Source: Vibrio mytili (lineage in GTDB: Bacteria; Pseudomonadota; Gammaproteobacteria; Enterobacterales; Vibrionaceae). From it: a stretch of 64,000 bases of DNA. Below the pieces are notes generated by a model. It was not told the DNA's origin. It worked only from the letters and a program-made list of their open reading frames with translations, and did no database searches. Position 1 is the stretch's first letter. Every line of letters starts with the position of its first letter. The translations under genes and the position numbers were made by a program. Shown one piece after another: positions 1 through 8,504 of the stretch. Location: NCBI RefSeq assembly GCF_000830505.1, contig NZ_JXOK01000024.1, forward strand, positions 1 to 64,000. The letters run 5' to 3'.

Positions 1-344
1 AACTATAACCATAGACAGCCAAAATAGTTATCATTACTTCTATCAAAAGCCAAAGATAACCGTATGAAAAATAACATACAAATTATTTGGCAATAAATGA
101 GTCAATGACCAACTTATATAGATATGCATGAGATAGATTTATTGTAACAATCTATAAGTTTAAATTTACGTCCTACTGAGACATGTCTCGATCTCGCTAG
201 TGAGATTGACGTCATACAAATCCTTTGCACTGTATACTAATTATTTAATTACTTGAGTATTCTTTATCTTTCAGAGTTTTTATTAATTGTGTATTATCTT
301 TCTTTCAGAGTTTTTTTATTAAAATAATTTTCGATACTTTAAGT
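1..344. other. AT-rich non-coding stretch at left edge
   Basis: No convincing gene is seen here. The stretch is strongly AT-rich and lies downstream of the RraA-like gene, which ends at 345. It holds an imperfect direct repeat of about 20 bases beginning TCTTTCAGAG, at 267-286 and 301-322. No clear terminator hairpin was found for the gene that ends at 345. Confidence 0.5.
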
Positions 345-1019
345 TTACAGACCTTCACACCCTTTACTGAGGAGTGTTCTGTCGACCCAGGTACGATCAT
401 TCAGTCCTTTACTGATGGCCGCCATTTGTTTGACCTCTTTCTCCTGCTTTTCCAGAGTGCTGTCCAAAATCCACTTCGCATCATCGAGAGGAACAGCCAG
501 TACACCATCTGAGTCACCAATCATGATGTCTCCAGGATGAATCACCATGCCATCAATACTGATTGGTACGTTGATCTCACCAGGGCCATCTTTAAACGGC
601 CCACGATGCGTCACACCAACCGCAAATGTCGGCAGGTTCGTCTCGCGGAACGCGTCCAGATCACGAATAGCACCATTAAGGACAAATCCGACAACCCCTT
701 TATTAATCGCGTGCGCCAGCATCAACTCACCCATTAATGCATTTGCGATGTCACCGCCACCATCGACCACTATAACGTCACCAGGCACCGCCATATCGAT
801 AGCTTTATGCAGCATCAGATTATCACCTGGACGAGTTTTAACCGTCACTGCTGAACCCAGCATTTGACCAGAAGTGTGCATCGGACGCATGGTCGGGCCC
901 GCTGCAAACAAGCGATTCATTGAATCCGATACGTTGGCCACTGGCAGATCCTTGTATGCATCAAGCAACTCCTGTGACGCGGTGCGCTCTCTGGTGTTAA
1001 TTTTAAAACCTAGACTCAT
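345..1019 (-). CDS. RraA-like aldolase/decarboxylase family protein
   Basis: A 224-residue protein of the RraA-like (HMG/CHA aldolase, formerly 'dimethylmenaquinone methyltransferase') superfamily. The core shows the family glycine-rich segment DVIVVDGGGD near 81-90 and the Arg-Asp pair R119-D120 after NGAI, which in HMG/CHA aldolases holds the metal-bound keto acid. Family members include divalent-metal-dependent aldolases and oxaloacetate decarboxylases, as well as the RNase E inhibitor RraA. The basic C-terminal extension (about 190-224) is typical of the aldolase-like type. The ATG at 1019 lies 5 bases after the stop of the 2-hydroxyacid dehydrogenase gene, so the two are cotranscribed. 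Pairing with a dehydrogenase suggests catabolism of a hydroxy- or keto-acid; the substrate cannot be read from sequence. Confidence 0.8.
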   Translation of the reverse strand: MSLGFKINTRERTASQELLDAYKDLPVANVSDSMNRLFAAGPTMRPMHTSGQMLGSAVTVKTRPGDNLMLHKAIDMAVPGDVIVVDGGGDIANALMGELMLAHAINKGVVGFVLNGAIRDLDAFRETNLPTFAVGVTHRGPFKDGPGEINVPISIDGMVIHPGDIMIGDSDGVLAVPLDDAKWILDSTLEKQEKEVKQMAAISKGLNDRTWVDRTLLSKGCEGL

Positions 1020-1024
1020 TTGCT

Positions 1025-2035
1025 CTATTCTCCGCTGTTTACAAATTCTTGTGGTGATGCCATTAACTTTCGGTTAATAACGCGATAAGCCGGCAGTTTC
1101 TCTCCTGCGACAATGGTCTGAATGCCCTGAGCAGCACTTTCACTTACTCGGGTACTTCCTTCATTGGTAACACCCGCGATATGAGGGGTCACGATAATGT
1201 TCTTTTGCTGGAAAAACGGATGATCGTCAGCTGGTGGCTCGACCGCGAAAGTATCCAGTCCGGCACCGGCTAGGTGTTTGCTCTCGATTGCCGCAACCAA
1301 TGCTTGCTCATCAATCAAACCACCACGGGCGGTATTGATGATAAAACTGCCAACTGGCATCTTAGCGATGGATTCCTGATTGATGATTTGATGAGTTTCG
1401 TCTGTCAGTGGTGAGTGCAGGCTCAGAATCTGGCTGTGTGAGAGTAATTCATTCACCGTCGCACAGCGCTGAACCGAAAATTGCTCAAACAACGCATCGT
1501 CGGCATACGGATCATAACCAAACAAATTCATGTTCAGTCCCTTGGCAATGCGCGCCGTTTCTTGAGCAATTGAACCCATACCCAGCAAACCAAGATTTTT
1601 ATTCGCCACTTCATAGCCGGAAAACCCAGGTTTTTCCCATCGGCCACAACGTAGCCCATCATCTAGGGGAACTACCTGTTTGGTGACAGTCAGCATTAAT
1701 GCAATGGTATGTTCAGCCACCGATACCGCGTTGGCGCCGGAAGCCACTACTACAGGAATGTTGCGCTCAGCTGCCGCCTTTATATCGATGTTATCCACCC
1801 CGACACCATGCTTTGCGATCACTTTCAGATAAGGCAATGCTGCATCAATGACTCGAGCAGTGATCTTGCCCATTCGCGAAATAATGCCCACAGGCTGATG
1901 CTGTTCAACCAGCGCCAGTAGCTCATCTTCCTGGCTATAAGGTGCAGTGTGCACCAAAGTAAAGCCTTGTTGTTGCAGGAGCTCGGTCGCTGAACTTGCT
2001 AAACCGGGTCCAGTGATAATGATGGTTTTTTGCAT
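1025..2035 (-). CDS. D-2-hydroxyacid dehydrogenase (PGDH-like)
   Basis: A 336-residue NAD(P)-dependent D-isomer-specific 2-hydroxyacid dehydrogenase, closest in style to the catalytic and NAD domains of phosphoglycerate dehydrogenase without an ACT domain. Visible landmarks are HGVGVDNID near 76-84, the Rossmann motif GLLGMGSIAQ at 149-158, the substrate-binding Arg in NTARGG (R237), the Glu in FAVEPP (E266) and the catalytic His in TPHIAG (H285). It is the first gene of a two-gene unit with the RraA-like gene, and a LysR gene lies divergently across a 166-bp gap. This is probably a catabolic hydroxyacid dehydrogenase rather than serine-biosynthetic SerA, because of the context and the absent regulatory domain; that is inference. 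Confidence 0.82.
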   Translation of the reverse strand: MQKTIIITGPGLASSATELLQQQGFTLVHTAPYSQEDELLALVEQHQPVGIISRMGKITARVIDAALPYLKVIAKHGVGVDNIDIKAAAERNIPVVVASGANAVSVAEHTIALMLTVTKQVVPLDDGLRCGRWEKPGFSGYEVANKNLGLLGMGSIAQETARIAKGLNMNLFGYDPYADDALFEQFSVQRCATVNELLSHSQILSLHSPLTDETHQIINQESIAKMPVGSFIINTARGGLIDEQALVAAIESKHLAGAGLDTFAVEPPADDHPFFQQKNIIVTPHIAGVTNEGSTRVSESAAQGIQTIVAGEKLPAYRVINRKLMASPQEFVNSGE

Positions 2036-2201
2036 ATTGTTATTGTCTTTTTCGTAGTGGTATCAGCAGAAAGTGAAGGCTTAAGTTAGTGACGTAAAGG
2101 TCATTTACCAGCCTTCAGCACCTCGAAAAGTAGACTACAAAACAAAAAACTATTATGGTAGCTAATAAAATTTAACATTTAGTAAAAGAAAGGTTTACAT
2201 A

Positions 2202-3101
2202 GTGGACACAAGACAGCTAAAAACCTTGGTATCCATCTGGAAGCACGGCACTTTTGCCAAAGCCGCTGCTGACGTCTGCCTAACTCCAGCGGCAGTCGGT
2301 CAACAGATGTCCGCTCTAGAGCAAGAACTGAATATTTCATTGTTTGATCGCAGCAGTCGGCCACCAAAGCTGACCCCACAAGGGCAGCAAACCGTAGAGA
2401 TGGCCAACCAGATCCTACGGCTGGAAGAAGACACAAAGTTGTCACTAAAAGGTGATTTGGCCTCTGGTACATTCGTTATTGGTGCAGTGCGTTCCAGTGC
2501 ACTCAACCTACTCCCGGCGGCTATGGTCGAAATGAAAAAGGATTACCCGAGTCTGAAAACCAACCTGAAAGTTGGAGATTCTAGCTATCTGGTGTCAGAG
2601 GTGTCCTCAGGTCAACTTGACGCAGCGATCATTGCTGAACACGTTAACATTCCGTCCAACCTGAAATGGAGCCCGTTTATCAGTGAGCCCCTCTGGCTAA
2701 TTTCAGCAGAGGACATGAGCGGTTTGACTTTAAAGGAGATCTTGAGTCAGCAACCTTTTATTCGCTTTAGTAACAATGTACCTTTAGCCAATTTGATCAA
2801 TACTGAACTTTCGAGAATGGAAGTCATCACGCAGGACGTCGCAGAAGTGGACAATATCCAGTCCATTATTACCTGCGTTCAACACGGGCTTGGCGTTTCG
2901 GTTGTCCCTCAAATGTCGATCAACCCCACCCTGTCTGACTGTTTTAAAATCCCCTTTGGCAGTCCACAGATCCGACGTCAGCTCGGAATTGTCGAGCGAC
3001 AATCAAGCCCTCGTAAAGCAGTGATTGAGAAACTACACGGTATTTTGGCGCAAAAAATTCACTCAACTTATCAACGTCTGAGCGAGATCAGTGCGGTCTG
3101 A
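2202..3101 (+). CDS. LysR-family transcriptional regulator
   Basis: A 299-residue LysR-type regulator. An N-terminal winged helix-turn-helix spans about 3-60 (KHGTFAKAAADVCLTPAAVG is the recognition region) and is followed by a periplasmic-binding-like effector domain from about 90 onward. The start is GTG at 2202, with AAAGGT about 10 bases upstream. It is divergent from the hydroxyacid dehydrogenase/RraA-like pair, the usual arrangement in which a LysR protein controls the neighbouring catabolic genes and itself. The inducer is unknown. An operator in 2036-2201 is expected, but no clear T-N11-A palindrome could be singled out. Confidence 0.85.
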   Translation: MDTRQLKTLVSIWKHGTFAKAAADVCLTPAAVGQQMSALEQELNISLFDRSSRPPKLTPQGQQTVEMANQILRLEEDTKLSLKGDLASGTFVIGAVRSSALNLLPAAMVEMKKDYPSLKTNLKVGDSSYLVSEVSSGQLDAAIIAEHVNIPSNLKWSPFISEPLWLISAEDMSGLTLKEILSQQPFIRFSNNVPLANLINTELSRMEVITQDVAEVDNIQSIITCVQHGLGVSVVPQMSINPTLSDCFKIPFGSPQIRRQLGIVERQSSPRKAVIEKLHGILAQKIHSTYQRLSEISAV

Positions 3102-3255
3102 ATATACCGTTTTATAAGGGTGGATTCTAAAGTGTTTGAAATGATGTCACCGTAACATTCCGAATCATTGTTATCGTCATCAATACCTTGAGGTTATTTG
3201 GGTATATGTGGCATCCTCATTCATAATGTTTGAAAAGGATAAATGGAAGTAGGAT

Positions 3256-4794
3256 ATGGATACCAACTCGCCCAAACTCTCTTTACGTACCATTGAGCCG
3301 ACGGATTACCCAGAGCTCGCGGAATTAATGGACTTGGTTTTTCCTGACGTGGGCGGCTCATGGCCACGCATCACAATTATGGATCTCATCCATCAGTTTC
3401 CTGACGGACAAATATGTATTGAAGATAATGGCAAGATTGTCGGTGCCGCACTGACAATGAAAGTCGATTATAACCGTATATCACTCCCCCACCTTTACAC
3501 CGACATCATCACTGAAAATAACGTGATTCAAAATAAAGTTACGGGTGATGCCATGTACGGCTTGGATGTGTTTGTTCACCCAGATTATCGGGGGTTACGC
3601 TTAGGTCGTCGTCTTTATGATGCACGCAAAGAGTTATGTCGCAGTAAAAACTTCAAGGCAATATTAGCCGGTGGTCGTATACCTAATTATCACAAATACG
3701 CAGACGAATTGAGTGTTGCTGAATATATCGATAAGGTTAAACGCCGCGAACTTCACGACCCTATATTATCATTCCAACTGGCCAATGACTTCGATGTTAA
3801 ACGTATCATGCGCGGTTATTTGCCAGAGGACGATGCGTCCATGGGCTACGCAACGCTGCTCGAATGGGATAACTTCTTCTATGAAGAAGACATTCAATCC
3901 ATTCATGATGTCGAAAAAACACTGGTGCGTATTGGCGTCGTACAGTGGCAAATGCGTGCTATGAACGATTTGGAAGACTTACTGGACCAAGCGGAGTTCT
4001 TCATCTCATCTCTGGCAAATTACAAAGCCGATTTCGCCCTCTTCCCAGAGTTTTTCAATGCACCTCTGATGGGGCTGCAAAATGATCAAAACTCCGTAGA
4101 AGCAATACGTTTTCTTGCCAGCTTTAGCGAAGAAATAAAAAACCGCTTCTCGCAAATGGCGGTCACTTACAACATTAATATCATTGCTGGCAGTATGCCT
4201 GTCATAGAAGAAGACGGTAAACTTTATAACGTGGCTTATCTGCTGCAGCGCGATGGACAAATTAACGCCCAGTACAAAATCCACATCACCCCGCATGAAC
4301 AAAAAGACTGGGTGATCGATGGTGGTGACGGCGTACAAGTATTCGAAACAGATGCAGGCCGAGTTGGTATCTTGATTTGCTACGACAGTGAGTTTCCGGA
4401 GCTGGGCAGAATGATGGCAGAACAAGACGCGCAAATCGTATTTGTACCATTCTGGACCGACACGAAAAACGGTTATCAACGGGTAAGAATTTGCTCTCAG
4501 TCTCGCGCTATCGAGAACGAATGTTATGTGGCAATTGGCGGCAGCGTTGGCAACTTACCTAGGGTGGACAACGTCGATATTCAGTATGCGCAATCCGCAG
4601 TGTTCTCTCCTTCAGATATTTATTTCCCGCATGATGCGACGTTGACAGAAGCAAGCGCGAATACGGAGATGATTATTTTTGCCGATGTCGACTTAACCAA
4701 ACTCAAGCAACTGAACACCGAGGGATCGGTAACCAACTTACGTCATCGTCGACTCGACTTATACGGTGGATTTACTAAAGCAAAAGAACAGTAA
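3256..4794 (+). CDS. GNAT acetyltransferase-nitrilase fusion protein
   Basis: A 512-residue fusion. Residues about 8-205 form a GNAT N-acetyltransferase domain with the acetyl-CoA loop at HPDYRGLRLGRRL (108-120). Residues about 222-505 form a carbon-nitrogen hydrolase (nitrilase) domain. The Glu-Lys-Cys triad is present: E265 in FPEFF, K341 in YKIH and C375 in ICYDSEFPE. Proteins with this two-domain order are known in many bacteria, but the substrate is not established. One reading is that the protein transfers an acetyl group and hydrolyses an amide of the same small molecule. ATG 3256 is preceded by a GGAAGTAGGA ribosome-binding region. The gene stands alone, with a 6-bp stem (4803-4834) after the stop as a weak terminator candidate. 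Confidence 0.88.
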   Translation: MDTNSPKLSLRTIEPTDYPELAELMDLVFPDVGGSWPRITIMDLIHQFPDGQICIEDNGKIVGAALTMKVDYNRISLPHLYTDIITENNVIQNKVTGDAMYGLDVFVHPDYRGLRLGRRLYDARKELCRSKNFKAILAGGRIPNYHKYADELSVAEYIDKVKRRELHDPILSFQLANDFDVKRIMRGYLPEDDASMGYATLLEWDNFFYEEDIQSIHDVEKTLVRIGVVQWQMRAMNDLEDLLDQAEFFISSLANYKADFALFPEFFNAPLMGLQNDQNSVEAIRFLASFSEEIKNRFSQMAVTYNINIIAGSMPVIEEDGKLYNVAYLLQRDGQINAQYKIHITPHEQKDWVIDGGDGVQVFETDAGRVGILICYDSEFPELGRMMAEQDAQIVFVPFWTDTKNGYQRVRICSQSRAIENECYVAIGGSVGNLPRVDNVDIQYAQSAVFSPSDIYFPHDATLTEASANTEMIIFADVDLTKLKQLNTEGSVTNLRHRRLDLYGGFTKAKEQ

Positions 4795-4938
4795 CAAACT
4801 AAGCCAGCTCCTACTATATAGTTCGGCTGGCAATAGTTTCTCTGTTATGTAACATTAACCCCAGCGCTCAGGGTGTGACTGTCTTGCTCACTATAAAGGA
4901 GTACCTTGAGTAGAATTAGATGTTAAGTTCGTAGCGCT

Positions 4939-5568
4939 GTGATTGCGGGGAAACTTTTGGAACAAATAAACGAGCTGCTCATATCCATGAAACCTCTACT
5001 TGAGCAGTATGGCTACCTTGCACTTGTTGTCAGCATTTTTCTCGAAGGTGTTGGCATTCCGATGCCTGGCCAATCATTAATGATCGCAGCATCCATTCTC
5101 TCATCCGAACAAGTGATGAACCTCAGCATGGTCATGGCCGTGTCTTGGCTGAGCTGCTTTCTCGGCAATACCTGTGGTTACTTAATCGGCTATTACTTTG
5201 AGGGCTGGCTCGATAAGAAAGGCTATATTTCTGGCCCCAAAATGCAGAAGCTTCAAACCACCATCCAAAAATACGGTCCCGCCTGTTTGGTGGTCAGTCG
5301 TTTTATCGAAGGAATGAAACAATTTATGCCGTTGGCCTGTGGGATAGCCAAAATGCCAAGAAAAGAATTCTTGCTTGGCAATGCACTCGCCGCGACAGTT
5401 TGGGTTATGGCATTTAGCTTACTTGCACACTTTACTTTTGAACACATTAACTCACTTAGCCATCTGTATACTCAGTATAAGTACTTCATCTGGGTACTCG
5501 CTGCCGCTTTATTTGTATGGATGTTACTTGGGATTATCAAGCGAAAAAAAACCAAATCGGCTAAATAA
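4939..5568 (+). CDS. DedA family membrane protein
   Basis: About 209 residues with the DedA/SNARE-associated domain: an amphipathic start, the characteristic segment FLEGVGIPMPGQ near 35-46 (family pattern F.E..G.P.PG), the basic motif SRFIEGMKQFMPLACG near 119-134 (family R-x3-G-R/K-x3-P type), and four or five hydrophobic segments ending in a Lys-rich cytoplasmic tail. DedA proteins sit in the inner membrane; some act in undecaprenyl-phosphate or phospholipid transbilayer movement and proton-motive-force homeostasis. The start is uncertain: GTG 4939 gives the longest protein, while an in-frame ATG lies at about 4987 just before the conserved core. No operon partner is evident. Confidence 0.82.
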   Translation: MIAGKLLEQINELLISMKPLLEQYGYLALVVSIFLEGVGIPMPGQSLMIAASILSSEQVMNLSMVMAVSWLSCFLGNTCGYLIGYYFEGWLDKKGYISGPKMQKLQTTIQKYGPACLVVSRFIEGMKQFMPLACGIAKMPRKEFLLGNALAATVWVMAFSLLAHFTFEHINSLSHLYTQYKYFIWVLAAALFVWMLLGIIKRKKTKSAK

Positions 5569-5649
5569 TTACGTGCAATATAAAAGTCAGCAGTATCAAA
5601 AAGATAAATCTCTAGCACGTTGTTACATTGTTTTTGGTTAAAAACAAAC

Positions 5650-5681
5650 AGCCATTTAGACGTCTAGACGTTGACAACTCT
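5650..5681 (+). promoter_or_regulatory. Tandem MetJ operator (met boxes)
   Basis: Four contiguous 8-bp units fit the MetJ consensus AGACGTCT. The unit at 5658-5665 is a perfect match, 5666-5673 is AGACGTTG (6 of 8), and the flanking units 5650-5657 and 5674-5681 match 5 of 8. MetJ with S-adenosylmethionine binds such tandem boxes and represses methionine genes. The array lies about 50-85 bases before the ATG of the NhaC-family gene and covers an upstream in-frame TTG, which argues that translation starts at 5734. A MetJ role is inference from the match. Confidence 0.75.
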
Positions 5682-5733
5682 TAAATGTGAGATTAGTCTT
5701 GCCCCCTTTCCTATTTCTAACGTCGTATTTTTC

Positions 5734-7113
5734 ATGTCCGGTTCCCAGCATCACACTCACGCAGTGACACCTTCTGGTGTGGCACTGATTCCTCTGATTG
5801 TCTTTCTTGCTTTATTTATTGGCGTAGGGACATATTTGTCTCTGCAAGGTGTTGAGTTTGCCTTCTATCAATTGCCTGCTCCAATCGCCGTTTTGCCAGC
5901 GATCATCCTCGCCTTTTTATTGAGCAAAGATAAGTTAAACCGTTCAATAGAGCATTTTATAAGTGGCGTTGGACATCCAGATATCATTGCGATGTGCTTG
6001 ATATATCTGTTGGCTGGGGCATTTGCAGCGGTTGCAAAAGCGTCAGGGGGCGTCGATGCGACAGTGAACCTTGGTTTATCTGCAATCCCAACCAGCATGA
6101 TCTTGCCGGGTATTTTCTTAATATCGGCATTTATAGCAACCGCGATGGGCACGTCAATGGGCACCATTGCAGCCGTCGCGCCAGTGGCATTAGGCATTGC
6201 AGAATCCGCAGGAATGAGCCTTCCTCTTACCGCAGGTGTCGTACTGAGCGGTGCTATGTTTGGAGATAACCTATCAATTATCTCTGATACCACAATCGCA
6301 GCCACACGCTCTCAAGGCTGCGAAATGAAGGATAAGTTCAAAGAAAACATTCGTATTGCACTGCCTGCAGCACTGATCGCAATAACTATTTTTGCTTACT
6401 ACAGCACGACGACTCAAGTACCAGAAACGGACAATATTGAATGGCTTAAAGTGCTTCCGTACCTGACTATCCTATCCTTAGCCGTCACGGGTATAAACGT
6501 ATTTGCGGTACTGACGATAGGTATCTTATTCGCCGGCGGCGTCGGCCTTGCTTCAATCGACAACTACGGTCTGACGAACTTGGCGCAAGACGTTTACACG
6601 GGTTTTGGTAACATGCAGGAAATCTTTCTCCTGTCGATGTTAATCGGTGGTTTAAGTGAGTTAATGCGACGCCAAGGTGGTCTAGCTTTCTTGACTAATG
6701 TGGTCAGTCGTATGATCCATAGTTTTAGCTCCAAGCACGCTACCTATGCCAATAGTCGCGCAAGTGAGCTCGGCATTGCTGGGTTGGTTTCTCTCGTTAA
6801 TGGCTGTACCGCAAATAACACGGTTGCGATTATTGTGTCGGGCAGTGTAGCGCGCCAATTGGCTGAAGAAAACGACATCTCACCGCGTCGCTCAGCCAGT
6901 CTATTGGATATCTTCTCTTGCGTCATTCAAGGCGTATTGCCTTACGGTGCACAAGTGCTGTTACTCGGTTCAGTATTCAATTTGTCGCCACTTGATGTGG
7001 TCAGTAATTCTTACTACTGTTTTGCGCTCGCGGCGGCGGCCATTGTGGCGGTATTCATAAAACACCCTGCGCGCCAGACCGCGCATCAACAAAACCGACA
7101 AACAGAAAGTTAA
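5734..7113 (+). CDS. metT: NhaC-family transporter, probable methionine transporter MetT
   Basis: A 459-residue polytopic inner-membrane protein (about 11-12 hydrophobic segments) of the NhaC Na+/H+ antiporter family. Conserved stretches include GDNLSIISDTTIAATRSQGCEM and, near the end, NGCTANNTVAIIVSG. The upstream tandem met boxes mark it as a MetJ-regulon member. NhaC-family proteins under methionine control have been predicted to be methionine transporters (MetT), so import of methionine is more likely here than pH homeostasis. ATG 5734 was chosen because the alternative TTG at 5671 lies inside the operator and the extra 21 residues look unlike a transporter N-terminus. It converges on the O-acetylhomoserine sulfhydrylase gene, another methionine-related gene. 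The transport substrate is inferred, not shown. Confidence 0.72.
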   Translation: MSGSQHHTHAVTPSGVALIPLIVFLALFIGVGTYLSLQGVEFAFYQLPAPIAVLPAIILAFLLSKDKLNRSIEHFISGVGHPDIIAMCLIYLLAGAFAAVAKASGGVDATVNLGLSAIPTSMILPGIFLISAFIATAMGTSMGTIAAVAPVALGIAESAGMSLPLTAGVVLSGAMFGDNLSIISDTTIAATRSQGCEMKDKFKENIRIALPAALIAITIFAYYSTTTQVPETDNIEWLKVLPYLTILSLAVTGINVFAVLTIGILFAGGVGLASIDNYGLTNLAQDVYTGFGNMQEIFLLSMLIGGLSELMRRQGGLAFLTNVVSRMIHSFSSKHATYANSRASELGIAGLVSLVNGCTANNTVAIIVSGSVARQLAEENDISPRRSASLLDIFSCVIQGVLPYGAQVLLLGSVFNLSPLDVVSNSYYCFALAAAAIVAVFIKHPARQTAHQQNRQTES

Positions 7114-7130
7114 CTATCCTTTCCTTACAA

Positions 7131-7159
7131 GTAAGGCCAGCTTTCAAGGCTGGCCTTAC
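7131..7159. terminator. Hairpin between convergent metT and metY
   Basis: A perfect 11-bp inverted repeat (GTAAGGCCAGC / GCTGGCCTTAC, 7131-7141 and 7149-7159) with a 7-base loop lies between two convergent genes. The T-tracts are poor on both sides, so it may work as a weak bidirectional terminator or an RNA 3'-end stabiliser. Confidence 0.6.
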
Positions 7160-7189
7160 TGGTTCTAAACGCAGAGTCTACGTGATGAG

Positions 7190-8458
7190 TTAAGCGTTAA
7201 GTGCTTGCTCGAGATCCGCAATAATATCATCGATATGTTCAATACCTACCGATAAACGAATCATTTCAGGAGACACCCCTGCTTGTTTTTGTTCGGCTTC
7301 ACTTAATTGGCGATGAGTCGTCGATGCTGGATGACAAGCCAATGATTTAGCATCACCAATATTCACCAGACGCTTGAAGATCTTCAAAGCATCATAGAAG
7401 CTGACGCCTGCCTCATAGCCACCTTTCAGACCAAACGATAGAATTGCCGAAGGTTTGCCCTTCATGTATTTGTTGGCCAATTCATGATGCTCCGATTCCG
7501 GTAACCCGGCATAACTTACCCAACTAACTTTGTCATGCTGGTTGAGATATTCCGCTACTTTCAATGCATTTTCTGTATGACGCTCCATACGCAATGATAA
7601 AGTTTCTAAACCTTGCATAAGCATAAAGGCATTCATTGGCGATAACGCGGCGCCAGTATTGCGTAATGGAACGGTTCGCGCTCGACCAATAAACGCAGCA
7701 TCACCGAAAGCTTCGGTATACACAACGCCGTGATATGAAGGCTCAGGTTGGTTCAAAACCGGAAAGCGCTTACTGTGCAAAGCCCAAGGGAACTTACCTG
7801 AATCGACGATGATGCCGCCTAAGGTAGTACCATGCCCGCCAACGTATTTCGTCAACGAGTGCACGACAATATCCGCGCCAAATTCAATCGGTTTACATAA
7901 AACAGGCGTTGCCACCGTGTTGTCCACGATAACGGGTACACCTTGTGCGTGAGCAAGTTCAGCGATGCGTTCTAAATCAACGATATTACCTGCTGGGTTA
8001 CCGATACTCTCACAATACACCGCTTTTGTGTTTTCATCGATCAGCTCAGCGAGGCTTTCTGGTTTATCATCCTTAGCGAACTTCACTTGAATGCCTTGAT
8101 TTGGCAACATATGAGCAAACAAAGTGTACGTACCACCGTATAACTGTGGCGTAGAAACAATATTGTCGCCGGCCTGTGCCAACGTCAAAATCGCATAGTT
8201 GATAGCAGCACTCCCCGCACTCACCACCAAACCTGCAATGCCGCCTTCTAGAGCCGCCATACGCTTTTCCAATACGTCATTTGTCGGGTTCATGATACGC
8301 GTGTAAATATTCCCCGGCACTTCTAGGTTAAACAGATCAGCACCGTGTTGAGCGTTATCAAACTCATAAGCAACAGTTTGGTAAATCGGTGTCGCCACTG
8401 ATTTGGTAGTAGGATCCGTTTCATAGCCAAAGTGGATCGATAGCGTTTCGTCTTTCAT
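7190..8458 (-). CDS. metY: O-acetylhomoserine aminocarboxypropyltransferase (sulfhydrylase)
   Basis: A 422-residue PLP enzyme of the Cys/Met metabolism family, converting O-acetylhomoserine plus sulfide or methanethiol to homocysteine or methionine. The PLP lysine lies in VHSLTKYVGGHGTT (about 205-218). SAGSAAINYAI near 80 and YGGTYTLFAHML near 110 are typical of MetY. Two in-frame ATGs occur at 8464 and 8458; 8458 is preferred because AAGGA sits 5 bases before it but overlaps the upstream ATG. The gene lies 40-50 bp downstream of a LysR gene on the same strand and may be read through from it. No met box was found upstream, unlike metT across the convergent junction. Confidence 0.9.
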   Translation of the reverse strand: MKDETLSIHFGYETDPTTKSVATPIYQTVAYEFDNAQHGADLFNLEVPGNIYTRIMNPTNDVLEKRMAALEGGIAGLVVSAGSAAINYAILTLAQAGDNIVSTPQLYGGTYTLFAHMLPNQGIQVKFAKDDKPESLAELIDENTKAVYCESIGNPAGNIVDLERIAELAHAQGVPVIVDNTVATPVLCKPIEFGADIVVHSLTKYVGGHGTTLGGIIVDSGKFPWALHSKRFPVLNQPEPSYHGVVYTEAFGDAAFIGRARTVPLRNTGAALSPMNAFMLMQGLETLSLRMERHTENALKVAEYLNQHDKVSWVSYAGLPESEHHELANKYMKGKPSAILSFGLKGGYEAGVSFYDALKIFKRLVNIGDAKSLACHPASTTHRQLSEAEQKQAGVSPEMIRLSVGIEHIDDIIADLEQALNA

Positions 8459-8504
8459 TTTCATCCTTGCACGTACTTTCTATGGAATCATCTCCCCATG
8501 ATGC

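Noticed and set aside
5658..5673. Phage or transposon end from the AGACGTCT palindromes
   Set aside because: The 8-bp tandem phasing and position before a transporter gene fit MetJ boxes; there are no target duplications or transposase.
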